A program made the translations under genes and the position numbers. The notes under the pieces were generated by a model, which had not been told where the DNA came from, made no database searches, and was given only the letters and a program-made list of their open reading frames with translations. From Rhizophagus sp. LPA8_4_AMF (taxonomy: Eukaryota > Glomeromycota > Glomeromycetes > Glomerales > Glomeraceae): a stretch of 22,663 bases of DNA. Below are positions 10,441-21,425 of the stretch, piece after piece (positions within the stretch are counted from its first letter, which is position 1; every line of letters starts with the position of its first letter). Where the stretch lies: the NCBI GenBank assembly GCA_021464525.1, contig JADRCO010001092.1:1-22663 (forward strand). Reading direction: 5' to 3'.

Positions 10441-10660
10441 TGAGATATTCAAATGCAGCAAACACGATATAACTTAACTTTTTGGTAATAGTGATTTCAT
10501 AACTTACATTCTTGTTTCATTGTGCCATATTTGTATATTCTAAACCTATTCCGCTTTTTTTTCCTTTTTTTGCTGTCATTAACTTGTCGTGACCGAATGA
10601 CCGTCTTTAATGAGAAAGTAAATTGCATGTCACCGGAAATCCGGGTCTTTGGTATATTGT
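10441..10660 (+). other. region C block distantly similar to 2584-2893 of copy A
   Basis: The order of short matches follows copy A: atgcagcaaacac (10453-10465 and 2584-2596), a tttgtatatt-type string, then a gagaaagtaaattgcatgtcac-type string ending in the imperfect palindrome ccggaaatccgg near 10635. The similarity is weak, but the order is kept, which supports region C as an older relative of the unit. Confidence 0.35.
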
Positions 10661-12339
10661 AGATGGCGCTAAAATAATCCTAACCCGTTTAAATATTTAT
10701 AATTAAGTTGACATAATTGATGCACTTGACAAGATGTACATACCATTGAGGCATCGATCATCTCAATAAAGAAAATTTAATGCAATTACATATAAAACAA
10801 AGAAGGAAGGTCACAAGGTCTAGTCACAATAAATGAGGTCAAAATGTAAATAAAGTTTAAAAAAAAAAAAGAATAAGGTCATATGTCAATTAAACGATTA
10901 AAAATTAAAATTGTATTAAGCCCGGCTATGGATTATTCCCTTTTGAGATATCATTTTATATGTCCGTTCTGGAACTATGATTATAATAGAGGCTTGTTGA
11001 AGTAGTATGATTCTGATTTCTGAATTGAAGAAAGAGATTAATAATCGCAAAAAAAAAATTTTACTACGATATATGTGTTTGTCAACAAATAATAATAGTA
11101 AATAAAAAAATTAGTCTACAAAAAATGAATTAATAGAATTTCGGATATAATCTCGGCTAATTTTCGGATGCTCAGTTCAGACATCTAGTCACATGTCGAA
11201 AGCTTAGAATAAGTATCAATATATTCGGGGCGTAATTTTTTTGCCGAGTCATACTAATTTTCTCAAGTGATGTTCCGATATTTTTGAAATCTGCTATAAG
11301 TGAAGGTTTGAACTTAATTTTTAAAGGAAGACATTTTAGTATAAGCAGCGAATATATGATGATCCATAATAATTAGATTATATAACAAACGTTAAAAATA
11401 TATTGGTACCTTTTTAAAACAAGATTATGAGTGTCGATAATATTATAATGTTAGCATGGAAAGCATGAATGAATTTCAATTTGCACATCACAAATAATTC
11501 TTTCATTGCACCAATAGGTGTCACTAAGTACTTCCTATTATTTGTATGTGTATTATACATGTGTGATCACAAGAAAGAGGGTCGTTTTTTAAAATAGAAG
11601 TAACTTATTAAATGTACCTAATTTTTTTTGCTTTTTTGTAATCTTATTAATCAATTATTAATCAAATAATATTTGTTTTTCTTTCAAAATGAAATCGAAG
11701 TAAAAATCTTTGTGGTCTTTTTTTAGTATACGCCTTTCTCCAACAAAGAAAAACTAGTAAAAATAGTAAGGAAAAAAAAAATAGTCGAAAGAGGAGAAGC
11801 ATAACCGTAGTAACCGTACATTAAAAGGAAAATACCAAAAAAAATGGGGAAATGGGGGGATTATTTTTTGTTAATTCCAAAAAGAGGTTTATTTATTTAT
11901 TTATATTTCCGAGCAGATCTTATTATATATATACATATATACAGTATATATGTACATTTTTTTTTTTAAAAAAAAAAAAAAAATTTTGAAAGTTTAAATT
12001 AAACTATAATTTAGTTAATGAATTGTTTATACATCATATAAATCAATGTCCGCCATTTTTTAATTATTAATCTTAAATGCGCAGGAACTTTTAAAAAAAG
12101 AAATATATATTTGGTTAAAAGGTCACATGTTCTTAGAAAATTTGCACATATCACGCCCTTTATTTTATCACCAATTTTAATAATTTTAATTAAAAAATTT
12201 CTTTTCCTTTTTCGACTACTTTTACATTCATTCAAAGAATCGATTATCAATTTCTAGAATAGAATAAATAAATATATATATTTTTTTTATTGTGAACTTT
12301 AATATTCATGAAACAAATAAAATTTCCCTGAAACATTTA
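10661..12339. other. spacer between region C and copy B, no gene seen
   Basis: I see no conserved or well-supported gene. It contains a T11-A16 homopolymer palindrome (11957-11983) and scattered tatata runs near 11925-11955. A minus-strand frame at 12011-12250 lacks an ATG start and has no counterpart elsewhere in the window. Confidence 0.5.
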
Positions 12340-13471
12340 GTATTTTATATTAAGATCGACTTTATATGCTTGCCAAGCGACAATGCGGGATTGACAAAAT
12401 TTAATTATGTAGCACAACTTTTTTGTTTCTCGCTTTCATGTAAAAAAAGGCGCGAAACTAACTTTATCCTAGCCTTTTTACCAAAAAAATTTAGGGTCAA
12501 GTGGATTATGGCGTAAGGACACGAGGCAAGCGCAAGGCAAAAAATTAATTGAACTTTACATGGAAAAAATGTGTATAAAATAAGTGGTACGATTTGTTTA
12601 CAAAGAATTTTCTTCAATTTCCTAAATATAAGTTTTTTATTGACACACTTAACTTTATCTTTACGAAATTGATGTGATTTTTCTTTGTATTTTTTATATA
12701 CTTTTTTACAATTAAATTTAATATTTACATTGTAATTTTCTCTCTTGCAAAAAAAGGACAATATTTTCTTTCCGATTCATTTATATTCGTAAAAAGAAAT
12801 TACCTAACAATAATTGGACACATAAAAAGAAAACCAAAAAGCCACAAATGATTAACCTCTTATCTTCCCGATTAACATGACGAATTTCTTTTTTGCCGAT
12901 AAAAAGCTTTAACCATACTCGGATATAAATTTCAATAGATACTAATTTGTGATAAATAAAATAAAATGTCTCATTATAGCGAACTTTAATTTATTTATTA
13001 CAAAATACCAATTAGTAGAGAATTTGAAACATGTGTGTGCGTTACCGATTAATGATGAATTGTGATTATTTGTAGCACAAAGTTAATGACGTATATATAT
13101 ATATATATAGTATTTTTATTTAAGTTAGGCGACTTGAAAGAAAATATATATTATATTTTATTTGTCAAAATGATATTTGATTATTATATACTAGCGAATA
13201 TTCGATCTTTTAACCATATATGTATATGCGTTTCAACAATATATTTTTTCGATTTGATCAATCGAATTTAGGTTTATATATAAAAGAATAAAAAAAAAAA
13301 TTTTGTTTTTTTTTCCAAAGTTTTATTTTCCAATTTTGTTTTCGTTATTATTTTTTAATATATAATATAAATAAAAAATCTCGTAAAATAAACTCCCATG
13401 TTTAAGCTGTATAAAAAAAAAATTATAAATTATATTTTATATATTATTATTATTATCATGCATTCAAATTC

Positions 13472-13473
<2 letters not shown>

Positions 13474-13510
<37 letters not shown>

Positions 13511-13511
13511 T
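13474..13511. repeat. (TTA)n microsatellite
   Basis: About twelve uninterrupted tta/att triplets lie in copy B. Copy A has no such array at the matching place. Confidence 0.85.
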
Positions 13512-14627
13512 TGTTATTGACGTTCCACAAAAAAAATCATCCCACTTTTTTTTACATCATTGCATGACGGATATATGATATTAACGTGAACTTCCGTATT
13601 AGTATCACTGGTTACATTTAATTGCACTTAAAATTTTAAATTTAAAAAAAAAAAAAAAAATTTTTTTATTTTCGGGACAAAAAAGTTCCGATGACGAGTA
13701 GTAAAGTATTCCACACATTAAATCCTATTTCTCACAAAACTGAGTTTCCATACCAAATCTTGTAATCTGCATAATTAGACTAATTAGACGATTGACCTTT
13801 CTTCATAGAAAAGAAAAGGTAAACAAAAAATAAAAATAAAAAAAGAAACTAGGATTTTTTCTTTAATCATAAAAAAAAAAAAAGTTCTAAGATTAGACAA
13901 ACAGGTTTTTTTTGTTATTATTTTATTTACATGGGTGAATATTATTAAATTATGAATATGAATTCCGGATGCAATTTCCTGCAAAAATTGAAAATTAAAT
14001 AAATACAAAAGCATGCATTACAAATATACAAATATTTAAAAGTATCACAACCATAACTTTTTATACCGCAAAGAACAATATAAATTTTTTTACAAAGAAA
14101 AAAAGATAAAAGAAACATTAGTAATGCTCTAAAAAAAGAACGGGTTATTAAAAATAAACAATTCGCTTTTAAATAATATAACACGAAGAAATCTTTCCAT
14201 CCCAGAAAATCTTTAAGGAACTTGATTTAAAAATAACGATAATAAAATTCACACGAAAAGTTCAAATTTTTCGAACATTACAATGACATAATTAAATTCT
14301 TGTATATTCTTGTATAGATTTTTTTTAGAAGGCATAACTTTAAATTACCAAAAGAAGAAATAATAATGTTAACTGTTTCAATTTAGTATCGCATTATGCC
14401 TTTTAAGACCCCTAACTGTGACTTATGGTCGTCATATGAACTGTTATATACATCTCACACAATTCCTCACTAGACCTTTCTTGAATAATTTTCTCAATAA
14501 ATTTTTTTAACGCGCTATTCTTTGTTCCTTTAAATTAAACTATTTATAATATTAAATATGATGTTATATTATCAGTCATAGTATTATTGTCTTTCGCGCG
14601 ATTGAAGTAAAACGTTCAAACTCCGAA

Positions 14628-14750
14628 TTGTGTATCATTGCTAATACTAATTAATTAACTTTTTTTTGTGGTGTTACCCGTTACGCTTATTACATTTATT
14701 TGAGAGAACAAAAAAGGAAAAAATCGCTAATTGCTGGAATTGAAATTCCG
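14628..14750 (+). promoter_or_regulatory. conserved non-coding block, copy B
   Basis: The first 28 bases equal 2767-2794 of copy A exactly. The block then shares gtgttac(t/c)cgttac and ends in a one-mismatch version (14735-14750) of the 16-bp palindrome at 2878-2893. Function is unknown. Confidence 0.4.
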
Positions 14751-15362
14751 TTCGTTGTCTTAAAAATAATAACTTATTTAAAAAAAATGTGACCGAAGTG
14801 AAAAAAAAAGGAATTTTTTTTTTTATTAATAGATTTATTTATAATAGAAATTTCTTTTTCTATTTTAATTAGAGAGTAGAAACTTTTTTATTTTTTTTAT
14901 TTTTTATTTTATTAATAAAAAAAATATATAAATTTATTTTTTATTTTTATTAAAATTAGGTGTAATGAGGTGAATGACAACTAATTTGGGTTAAAGGCTA
15001 TTTTTTTACGGACTTTTTAGAACAGGGCAACAGGCCATAAGGTTATACCACTAGCTATAATAGATTAGTACAACAAACACACGAGGTGACAAAAAATAGT
15101 ATAACATTACCCCGCAGGTATTTTCATAAACGTGCAACGAACAAAAGATATATCTGTCGAACCCGCTTTTATGGCAGAGATGCATTCATCAAACCAATTG
15201 TGAAGTGGTTCAATTGTTCAATTAGAACTGTTCTTAATGTCAAAGCTTTGGCAATGATTTGACGATAACATTATGAATCAATAATAATACCAGCTTTTTT
15301 AATTTATGTTAAATAGGGAAGGGTAGATCAAAAATGTATTAATTCACAGAATATGAAGCAAT

Positions 15363-17050
15363 TAGACCAATCCATTAGTGGTTACATATTATCCTGTATG
15401 GCTTATCAGATTGCAAAGATCACAAGGAAAAGTATGATCCCATTTCATTCAACTTTGGAATTAAACTCCATGATATCTTCTATTGCTGCAACTGCAACTT
15501 CTATCTAATACCACCTCTAAAATCATTTAACGAATACAGGATACGTAGCAATCTTAGGGTATGGATTTCTTGTTTGCTTTTCAGTTTAATTGATTTACGT
15601 GTAACTTTTGATCCTGATGATTCTCATAGTTGTACAATTCTGATCTTGATGCTGCATCGGAATCTTTCATGGAATTCAAGGTTACCGTTGAGATTGAGTT
15701 TCCATATAGAAATAATATAACACTTGGACATAGATTCAACATGACATATGTTAGGGTATTCAGGCGTCAATTTGATATCACACTGGTTTAAAAAATATTT
15801 CAGAATGATTATGATCGATTATGGTTGTGTAAAAGCACTTTTACGACTTTAGCTAGCATACCAGAATGTTTTTGGATGCTAAACGAAAAAGAATTTGGTA
15901 AAACTAAATTCTCAGGGCAAATTATTAAGAAAATAAATTATGTTGATGGAATCTTTACGTCTCAAGCGACAAAAATGATTTTCTTATCCTAGAAGGTATC
16001 TGGATCAAAGCTGCAAGACAATCGATGAAAAATCATGGAACGTTGTTCGACAAAACGTTGAAAAAGCACTGTTCCATTTCAATAGATAATTGCATTCAAT
16101 CACTCTATATCATCAAAAGAAATTACCCATTAAACTCAGCTTTTTGATGTTGTTAGTGAAGAAACACCGGACGTAACCAAGGCTCTTGAGGGCTTATTTG
16201 CATCACAAAAGGAAGTTGCATCAAGTGGCTATGAGATTTGTTCAGAACCTGGTCCTTTATTTTCATTACAAAGAAAGTTACATCAAGCGGATATGGGATT
16301 TGTTCAATGAGAAAGTGCATTAAGATGAATAAAATTATGATAAAGATAAAAGAAAAAGCATAAGTTGGATGATAGCGATGATTTTGACTATATTTATGAA
16401 AACATCACAATGGATGGGTAGACAAAAATTATTTTGGGACGGGTCGTCTCAAACATTTCGCCACATGATTTTTATGTACTACTATCGCTTTCTTATGAAT
16501 TGATATCTGATTTACTGAGTCGTCTTTTGAAAGATGATTCTGACCGAACTTTTTATTAATAAAAATTTTATGATTGGCTTACAAACTGTAACGAGCACAT
16601 AATTCAAACTTTGAATAAATTCTGTATTTATTATTAAGTGAAATAGGTAGCATATTACTGAGCTTGAGGCCGAGAATGCGAAGCTGTTGAAGTAAATGCC
16701 GGGCATGATGACGAGAATACTGAAGTAGCAAAATTAAGGCATAACACCAAAGAAATCAGGGTTCCTTTCGTGGCAGGAGAAAAAGAGTTCTGATTTTGGA
16801 GTGGTTCTAACAAGGCTAATTGTTCTTATGACTTTGAGCACATGTAAGAACGGAAATGAGCAGAATACTATGATGAGATTGCAATGTGGTTCTTTCACAT
16901 GAATCTGGACGAGCATACAAGGGTAGTTACTGCACCTGTCAATGATAGGAGAATCTCAGCAACAGTATAATAAATTATTGTATAAAGTGGTTACATTTAT
17001 TTTACGAAAAAATATAATAAAGTGATCTGTTTGATTTTTTAAAATATATG
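15363..17050 (+). pseudogene. decayed coiled-coil protein gene, copy B
   Basis: This is the twin of 3931-5641. Over 4141-4388 against 15558-15805 I count four mismatches. Readable pieces in order: KEKYDPISFNFGIK; VTVEIEFPYRNN ending at TAA 15789-15791; LASIPECFWMLNEKEFGK with FTSQATKMIFL; then, after a frame change, KSWNVVRQNVEKALFHFNR ending at TAA 16087-16089; FDVVSEETPDVTKALEGLF with SEPGPLF; SNISPHDFYVLLSLSYELI; the coiled coil ITELEAENAKLLK ending at TAA 16693-16695; and, in another frame, EVAKLRHNTKEIRVPFVAGE. Copy B keeps the middle pieces better than copy A. The TAA after FNR and the TAA after DITLV are shared with copy A, so decay began before the two copies separated. The parent family is not recognised. 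Confidence 0.65.
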
Positions 17051-17185
17051 CACATTATGTGTATTCATTCATAAATAATTTTTTTGGGTAATGATTAGGT
17101 TAATGGTACAGTGAATGTAATATAATCATAATTTACATTAACAAAAATAAAAAAAAAAATATATAAAAATTAATATAAAACAAGA

Positions 17186-17746
17186 GTCCATGTTCAAGGG
17201 GAGTTGGCCTGGTTATACATTTAACAATATTATTTGCTATATTTTAATATTAGTAATTTATCTATTCATTACTGAGATAATGCAAAAATCTTTAAAATCA
17301 AAACTATAATATAGTTAAGTTGAATTATTATGATAATTTAAATTAATCATGTTTGATGCATTTCCTGATTTATTTTAATATATATAGTCCATGTTTAAGG
17401 GAAGTTGGCCTGATTGCCTGTAAGTGGCATCTGGGTATAATTTGTTCTCTTTTATTTTTTTACTTTTTAAAAACAAAAAAAAATATATTTATATTTAGCA
17501 ATATTATTTGCTAAATTTTATATTAGTAATTTATCTATTCATTATTGAGATAATGCAATTACTTTGCAAAAATCTTTAAAATCAAAACTATATCATAGCC
17601 AAGTTGATTTTATTATTATGATTGATGATAATTTACACATTGTATATACAAAGTTGATGCATCCCTTGATTTATTTTAATGTATATAATGTATATTTAAA
17701 CTATATCACAATTAAGAATCCATGTTCAAGGGAGTTGACCTGATTA
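17186..17746 (+). repeat. three-copy repeat led by a 30-bp motif
   Basis: The motif starting tccatgttcaagggga and continuing gttggcctg occurs at 17186-17215, 17387-17415 and 17718-17746. Units 1 (about 201 bp) and 2 (about 331 bp) also share a long body with aatattatttgcta, tttatctattcatta and tctttaaaatcaaaact. Unit 1 lacks about 100 bp after the motif. The third unit is only the motif. The motif has a faint look of a Pol III A box (gttggcctggtta), but I find no B box or tRNA fold, so a SINE is only a guess. Confidence 0.65.
17496..17513. other. small perfect-arm hairpin in repeat unit 2
   Basis: TAGCAA and TTGCTA flank six A/T bases, giving a short perfect stem. Unit 1 has an imperfect version of the same stem (ttaacaa with ttgctat). 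Confidence 0.4.
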
Positions 17747-18296
17747 AATACTTAGCATGATTGATTAATAATTAATAATTAGTTTTGAAACTTATTTTTA
17801 CTTTTTTTATAAGGAATGTTTATTAGTTAAAAAAAAATTATGATGATCATTTATAATTAATAATATATATTAAAGGATTTTTTTTTAAAAAAAAAAATAA
17901 TAAGCAAAAACTAAATGAAATTTTCTTGTTACTATTTTTTATTTCAGATGCATTTATTTTAAACTAATAAATAATTAAAAATAATAAAAGAGAAAATAAA
18001 ATGGAAACTTTTTCTAATCACATTCACAACCATTTTTTTACTAATATTTTTGTTAAAATATTTTTAGTTTTCATTATTTTTCATTATTTTCTTTATAATA
18101 AATACACTTTAAGCTTTTAAGATACACTGTTTTTTATTGTTTATTCTTTTTAAATTATATACTTTGAGGGTTTTTCCTTTATTAGCCCTTAGCAAACTGA
18201 TTATTTGATTTTATTTTAGGTAAGTTATTTTCTAAGCAGATATATTATGAAATATAGTGTCTTTTAAGCTTAAGTGTTAGTACTGGACTAAATATT
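17747..18296. other. A+T-rich spacer, no gene seen
   Basis: I see no conserved feature or credible frame. A GGTAAGT string near 18219 is donor-like, but no open exon ends there. Confidence 0.45.
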
Positions 18297-18587
18297 ATGG
18301 AAAGAATTCAAGAAGCCATTGAAAATGAAGACTTCTTGTACTTTTTCAATAACACTCACAATTATACCAATAGTTCTACACATTATTATCTCTTAGTTAA
18401 ATGGTTAAATAAAACTAATAATAGACCAGCACACTTACAAATGACCTTTTATAAATATGTGGTTATTAACTTTGAAAGATTTTTGGATATTTTCTTATCT
18501 TTACCATTCTTTTCTCTGCCTTCTTTTTATTTTTTCTTTTACTTCTTTTTCCTAAAAGGGTTTGTTTACTTGGTCGGCCCTATTTGA
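18297..18587 (+). CDS. unrecognised short open frame, possibly a first exon
   Basis: An ATG at 18297 opens 96 codons. The first 65 residues look like ordinary protein: an acidic helix-like start (RIQEAIENEDFLYFF), an Asn/Thr/Ser stretch and VKWLNKTNNRPAHLQ. From about residue 65 the frame runs into a pyrimidine tract and encodes mostly Phe, Leu, Ser and Tyr, which looks like translated non-coding DNA. The true coding part may therefore be a first exon or a fragment that has lost its 3' part. I see no good donor site. No family is recognised, and the neighbourhood is repeats on both sides, so it could be a transposon relic. Confidence 0.3.
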   Translation: MERIQEAIENEDFLYFFNNTHNYTNSSTHYYLLVKWLNKTNNRPAHLQMTFYKYVVINFERFLDIFLSLPFFSLPSFYFFFYFFFLKGFVYLVGPI

Positions 18588-18797
18588 AAAACTGTATTAT
18601 ATTACAACCTAAGACTCCTTTTAATTTTGATTTGAACATATTTTTGATATGTATTATTATAAACAAAAATAATTTCCATGCATAAAATCAATAACAACAC
18701 ATATTATATAACTTGTATAATTAACTTATTTTTGGATTTATGAGCTCTCTCATACTTAAATGAAACTTTACCTGTTAATACCTTTAAATTTGATCAA

Positions 18798-19120
18798 TAG
18801 ATGAATCAGAACCCAAACATCTCTCATGCAACTCACATTTGAGTTTACGTAGAGTTTATATGTAAATTCTGGCTAAAATTGCATATTATAGGGATGTTTT
18901 TAAACTTTCTTATCTTACATTTCCCTGTATTTAAGCTATCCAGTAATTGGATTTTTACAATCTTATATTTGTTGGATTCGTCTCAATAAAAGGAATCTAA
19001 TGATAATAAGTTCATATTTTTAGCATAAATATTAACCAGACCAAGTTATTATACAATATATATTTTACTATATATTACTTGTGAGTTGTATGAGAGATGT
19101 CTAGGGTTCTAATAAATCTA
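18798..19120. mobile_element. MITE-like element with 40-bp inverted ends
   Basis: The left end (18798-18837) begins tagatgaatcagaaccc and continues acatctctcatgcaactcaca; the right end (19080-19120), read in reverse, begins tagatttattagaaccc and continues with nearly the same string. About 33 of 40 bases agree by eye. The inside is about 240 bp of A+T-rich DNA without an open frame. This is the layout of a non-autonomous DNA transposon. I could not identify a target duplication or the superfamily. Confidence 0.6.
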
Positions 19121-19138
19121 CAGCTCATTTTTAGATAA

Positions 19139-20672
19139 TTTTTTACATTATATTAAAAGAAGAACAGAGACAAATGGATGATATTTTATAGTATTGTTAG
19201 TTCTATTTTAGTTTTAAAATTTTTTTTTTGTTTTATATAGATTTCTTTTTTTTTCTTTATTTTTTCTTTATTTTTTATTTTTCTTTTATTAGTTTTCAAT
19301 TTTTTATAAAATTTTCTTAGATGAATTTTATATATTTGATTAAAGGATTTTTTTTGAGAGGTGTGAAATCTTTATTTTTTGGTAATCTTTTTTAGAGGAT
19401 GATTCATAATAATTAAAGTACCCCCATTTTATTAGATATATTAAATTTGCCATATATGATAGTAAAGAATTAATACCATTACTATGCAATTGGTCTAAAG
19501 GATTCTTTTGCTATATAATCAAAAAACATATTATTGAGGGGAATTTCTACTTCAGTGATCATATGCAGGCAATAATGGGGTTATGTAAATTAGCAGTATA
19601 TTTTTATTAATTTTTTGGAGGGTTAGTGGAGATTATAAAAATTGCAGTACAGCAAGTTCTTGGACACCAAATTCCTTAGACTATGGGGTAATTCTACTAA
19701 AATGGATTATCAATCCACAATTTTACTCATACAAAAATAAGATTCTACTAATAGTACATATATGGAGTTCATTAGAATGACAGGTAGTATTGTACTTAAT
19801 TACATTAAATAGCTAGGATTTTATTTTATTTATAATTTGTTATTTATATTAATTTTAATAATATATAACATGTGTTGTAAAAAAAAAATTAAAAATAATA
19901 AAGTATTTTAATATAAAGTAATTTTTTTTTTTCTGCAGCACATGTTATATTTTATTAGAGCTAATATAAATAACAATTTTGTAATCAAATGCTATCTAAG
20001 TATCTAATGTAATTAAATATAATACTACCAGTCATTCTAGTGAACCTCATGTGTGCACTGTTAGTGGAACTTATTCCTATATAAGTAGGATTGTAAATAA
20101 ACAACCTATCTTAGCAGAACTGCCCTATAGTCTAAGGAATTTGATGCTCAAGGACCTGTTGTACTGCAATTTTTATAACTCTCACTGTTCTCCCAAAATA
20201 ATAAATATATACTGCTAGTTCATATAATCCTATTATCACCTGTACATGATCATTAAAGTAGGAATCTTCAAAGCATAGATGTATATTTCCAATTTAAAAT
20301 AAGGTCCTTCAGTCCATCATGTAATAATGTAATTACTTCTTCCATTATCATATATGATGAATTCAATAAATTCAATTAAAAGGAAAACTTCTGTTATTGT
20401 GAATTATCATCTATTCAAGATCACAAAAAGATAAAGACTCCACCTTTTTAGAGGTAACTCTACAATTAAATTTAAAGAAATTAGTTAAAAAAATCTATAT
20501 AAAAGTAAAAAACCATAAAAGAAAAACAAAAAAAAAAGAACAAAAAAGAAAATAATGAAAAAATAAAATTTATAATAAAAAAAAAAGAAAATATTAAAGC
20601 TAAAAGAAAATCAGCAATATATTCATAATTTGTCTATTTGTCTCTATCCTTTTTTTGTTGTAGTGTAAAAAA
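19139..20672. mobile_element. 1.5-kb fold-back element (long inverted repeat)
   Basis: The left arm is about 19139-19890 and the right arm about 19917-20672, with only about 25 bases between them. The arms align along their whole length at roughly 75-80 percent by eye. Examples: gcagtacagcaagttcttgg against the reverse of 20140-20170, aaattccttagactat shared exactly, agaatgac(a/t)ggtagtatt shared, and agagacaaat at the outer ends. No protein-coding frame is evident. The arrangement fits a Foldback-type element, or two copies of one element joined head to head. Confidence 0.7.
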
Positions 20673-20683
20673 CTAGAGTTCTG

Positions 20684-20826
20684 ATCAGTTCAGTTCAATA
20701 CAGTTTTTTGCCAAAACTGAAACTGTACCGAATTGATTGTATCAGTATTATCAATTATTAAAACTTATTGGTTTCAGTAATTATCAATACTGATACCAAC
20801 CAGTAATTATCAAAAACTGAACTGAT
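20684..20826. mobile_element. nested hairpin element next to the fold-back element
   Basis: The outer arms ATCAGTTCAGTT (20684-20695) and AACTGAACTGAT (20815-20826) are perfect inverse copies. Inside them, gtatcagtatt (20739-20749) pairs perfectly with aatactgatac (20786-20796), and cagtt/aactg strings recur. The 143-bp size, nested arms and lack of coding capacity fit a MITE or a structured terminal region of a larger element. Confidence 0.5.
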
Positions 20827-20864
20827 TTACCAATTTATTATTGGTTCAGTTTTTAACATTTTTG

Positions 20865-21300
20865 CAACATTTCTTATAAAATTATCATAAAAAATGTTGT
20901 GAAATGTTTTTATTAATCAAATTAACTAATAAAAAACATTTTGCAATATTTTTTTATAAAATCATCAAAAAAACGTTATGAAACATTTTTTAACTAATAA
21001 AATCATTTTGCAACATTTTATTAAATTATCAAAAAAAATGTTGCAAAAAATTTTTTTTAATTAAATATCTAACAAAAAATGTTTTTACATCATTTTTTAT
21101 AAAATTATCAAATAAAAAATGTTGTAAACCATTTTTTTAATTAAATATTTAATAAAAAATATTTTTGCAACATTTTTTATAAAATCATCAAAAAAAAACA
21201 TGTGAAATATTTTTTTAAATTTAATTAATTAATAAAAAACGGTTTGCAACATTTTTTATTAAATTATCAAAAAAAACATTGCAAAACATTTTTTTAATTA
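20865..21300. repeat. six-copy tandem repeat, 67-80 bp unit
   Basis: Units begin near 20865, 20944, 21011, 21088, 21168 and 21247. Each starts with a caacattttttataaaat-type string, continues with tatcaaaaaa and tgttg, and ends with a taattaa...aataaaaaa string. The start and the tgttg part are inverse to each other, so each unit can form a hairpin. The copies differ at many positions, so the array is not recent. Confidence 0.75.
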
Positions 21301-21425
21301 AGGCTGTTCCAAATTAATAGTTTGTTTAACGTCACCCACGCACCCCCCTCATTTTTGAAAAATTTTCAAAAATAAACAAACAGGATATATGTCACGTGAT
21401 CTTATTATACATGCTGGTAATTCAC

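Larger units (their letters stand above)
12340..15244. other. copy B, diverged 5' part, small gene deleted
   Basis: This aligns with about 200-3824 of copy A in the same order, but only at roughly 70 percent by eye with many indels. Between about 13060 and 13240 only about 180 bases separate anchors that are about 770 bases apart in A, so the small minus-strand gene (1016-1303) is missing here. Open frames in this part are not conserved in A and look like chance frames. Confidence 0.55.

Noticed and set aside
12011..12250. 79-codon minus-strand basic frame
   Set aside because: It has no ATG start, no counterpart in the window and the composition of translated A+T-rich spacer.
12405..12761. 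118-codon minus-strand frame in copy B
   Set aside because: The aligned DNA in copy A (about 230-600) has stops and no matching frame, so it is not conserved.
13784..14184. Two overlapping minus-strand frames rich in Phe, Leu and Ile
   Set aside because: They are chance frames in A+T-rich DNA; the matching part of copy A is not open.
16512..16916. Minus-strand frames across the copy B pseudogene
   Set aside because: They are shadows of the plus-strand protein-like pieces, which make better protein sense.
17186..17415. tRNA-derived SINE
   Set aside because: Only an A-box-like string is seen; there is no B box, no clover-leaf fold and no clear tail.
20865..21300. CRISPR-like array
   Set aside because: The units are contiguous, degenerate and A+T-rich, with no constant repeats separated by unique spacers, and the genome is eukaryotic.
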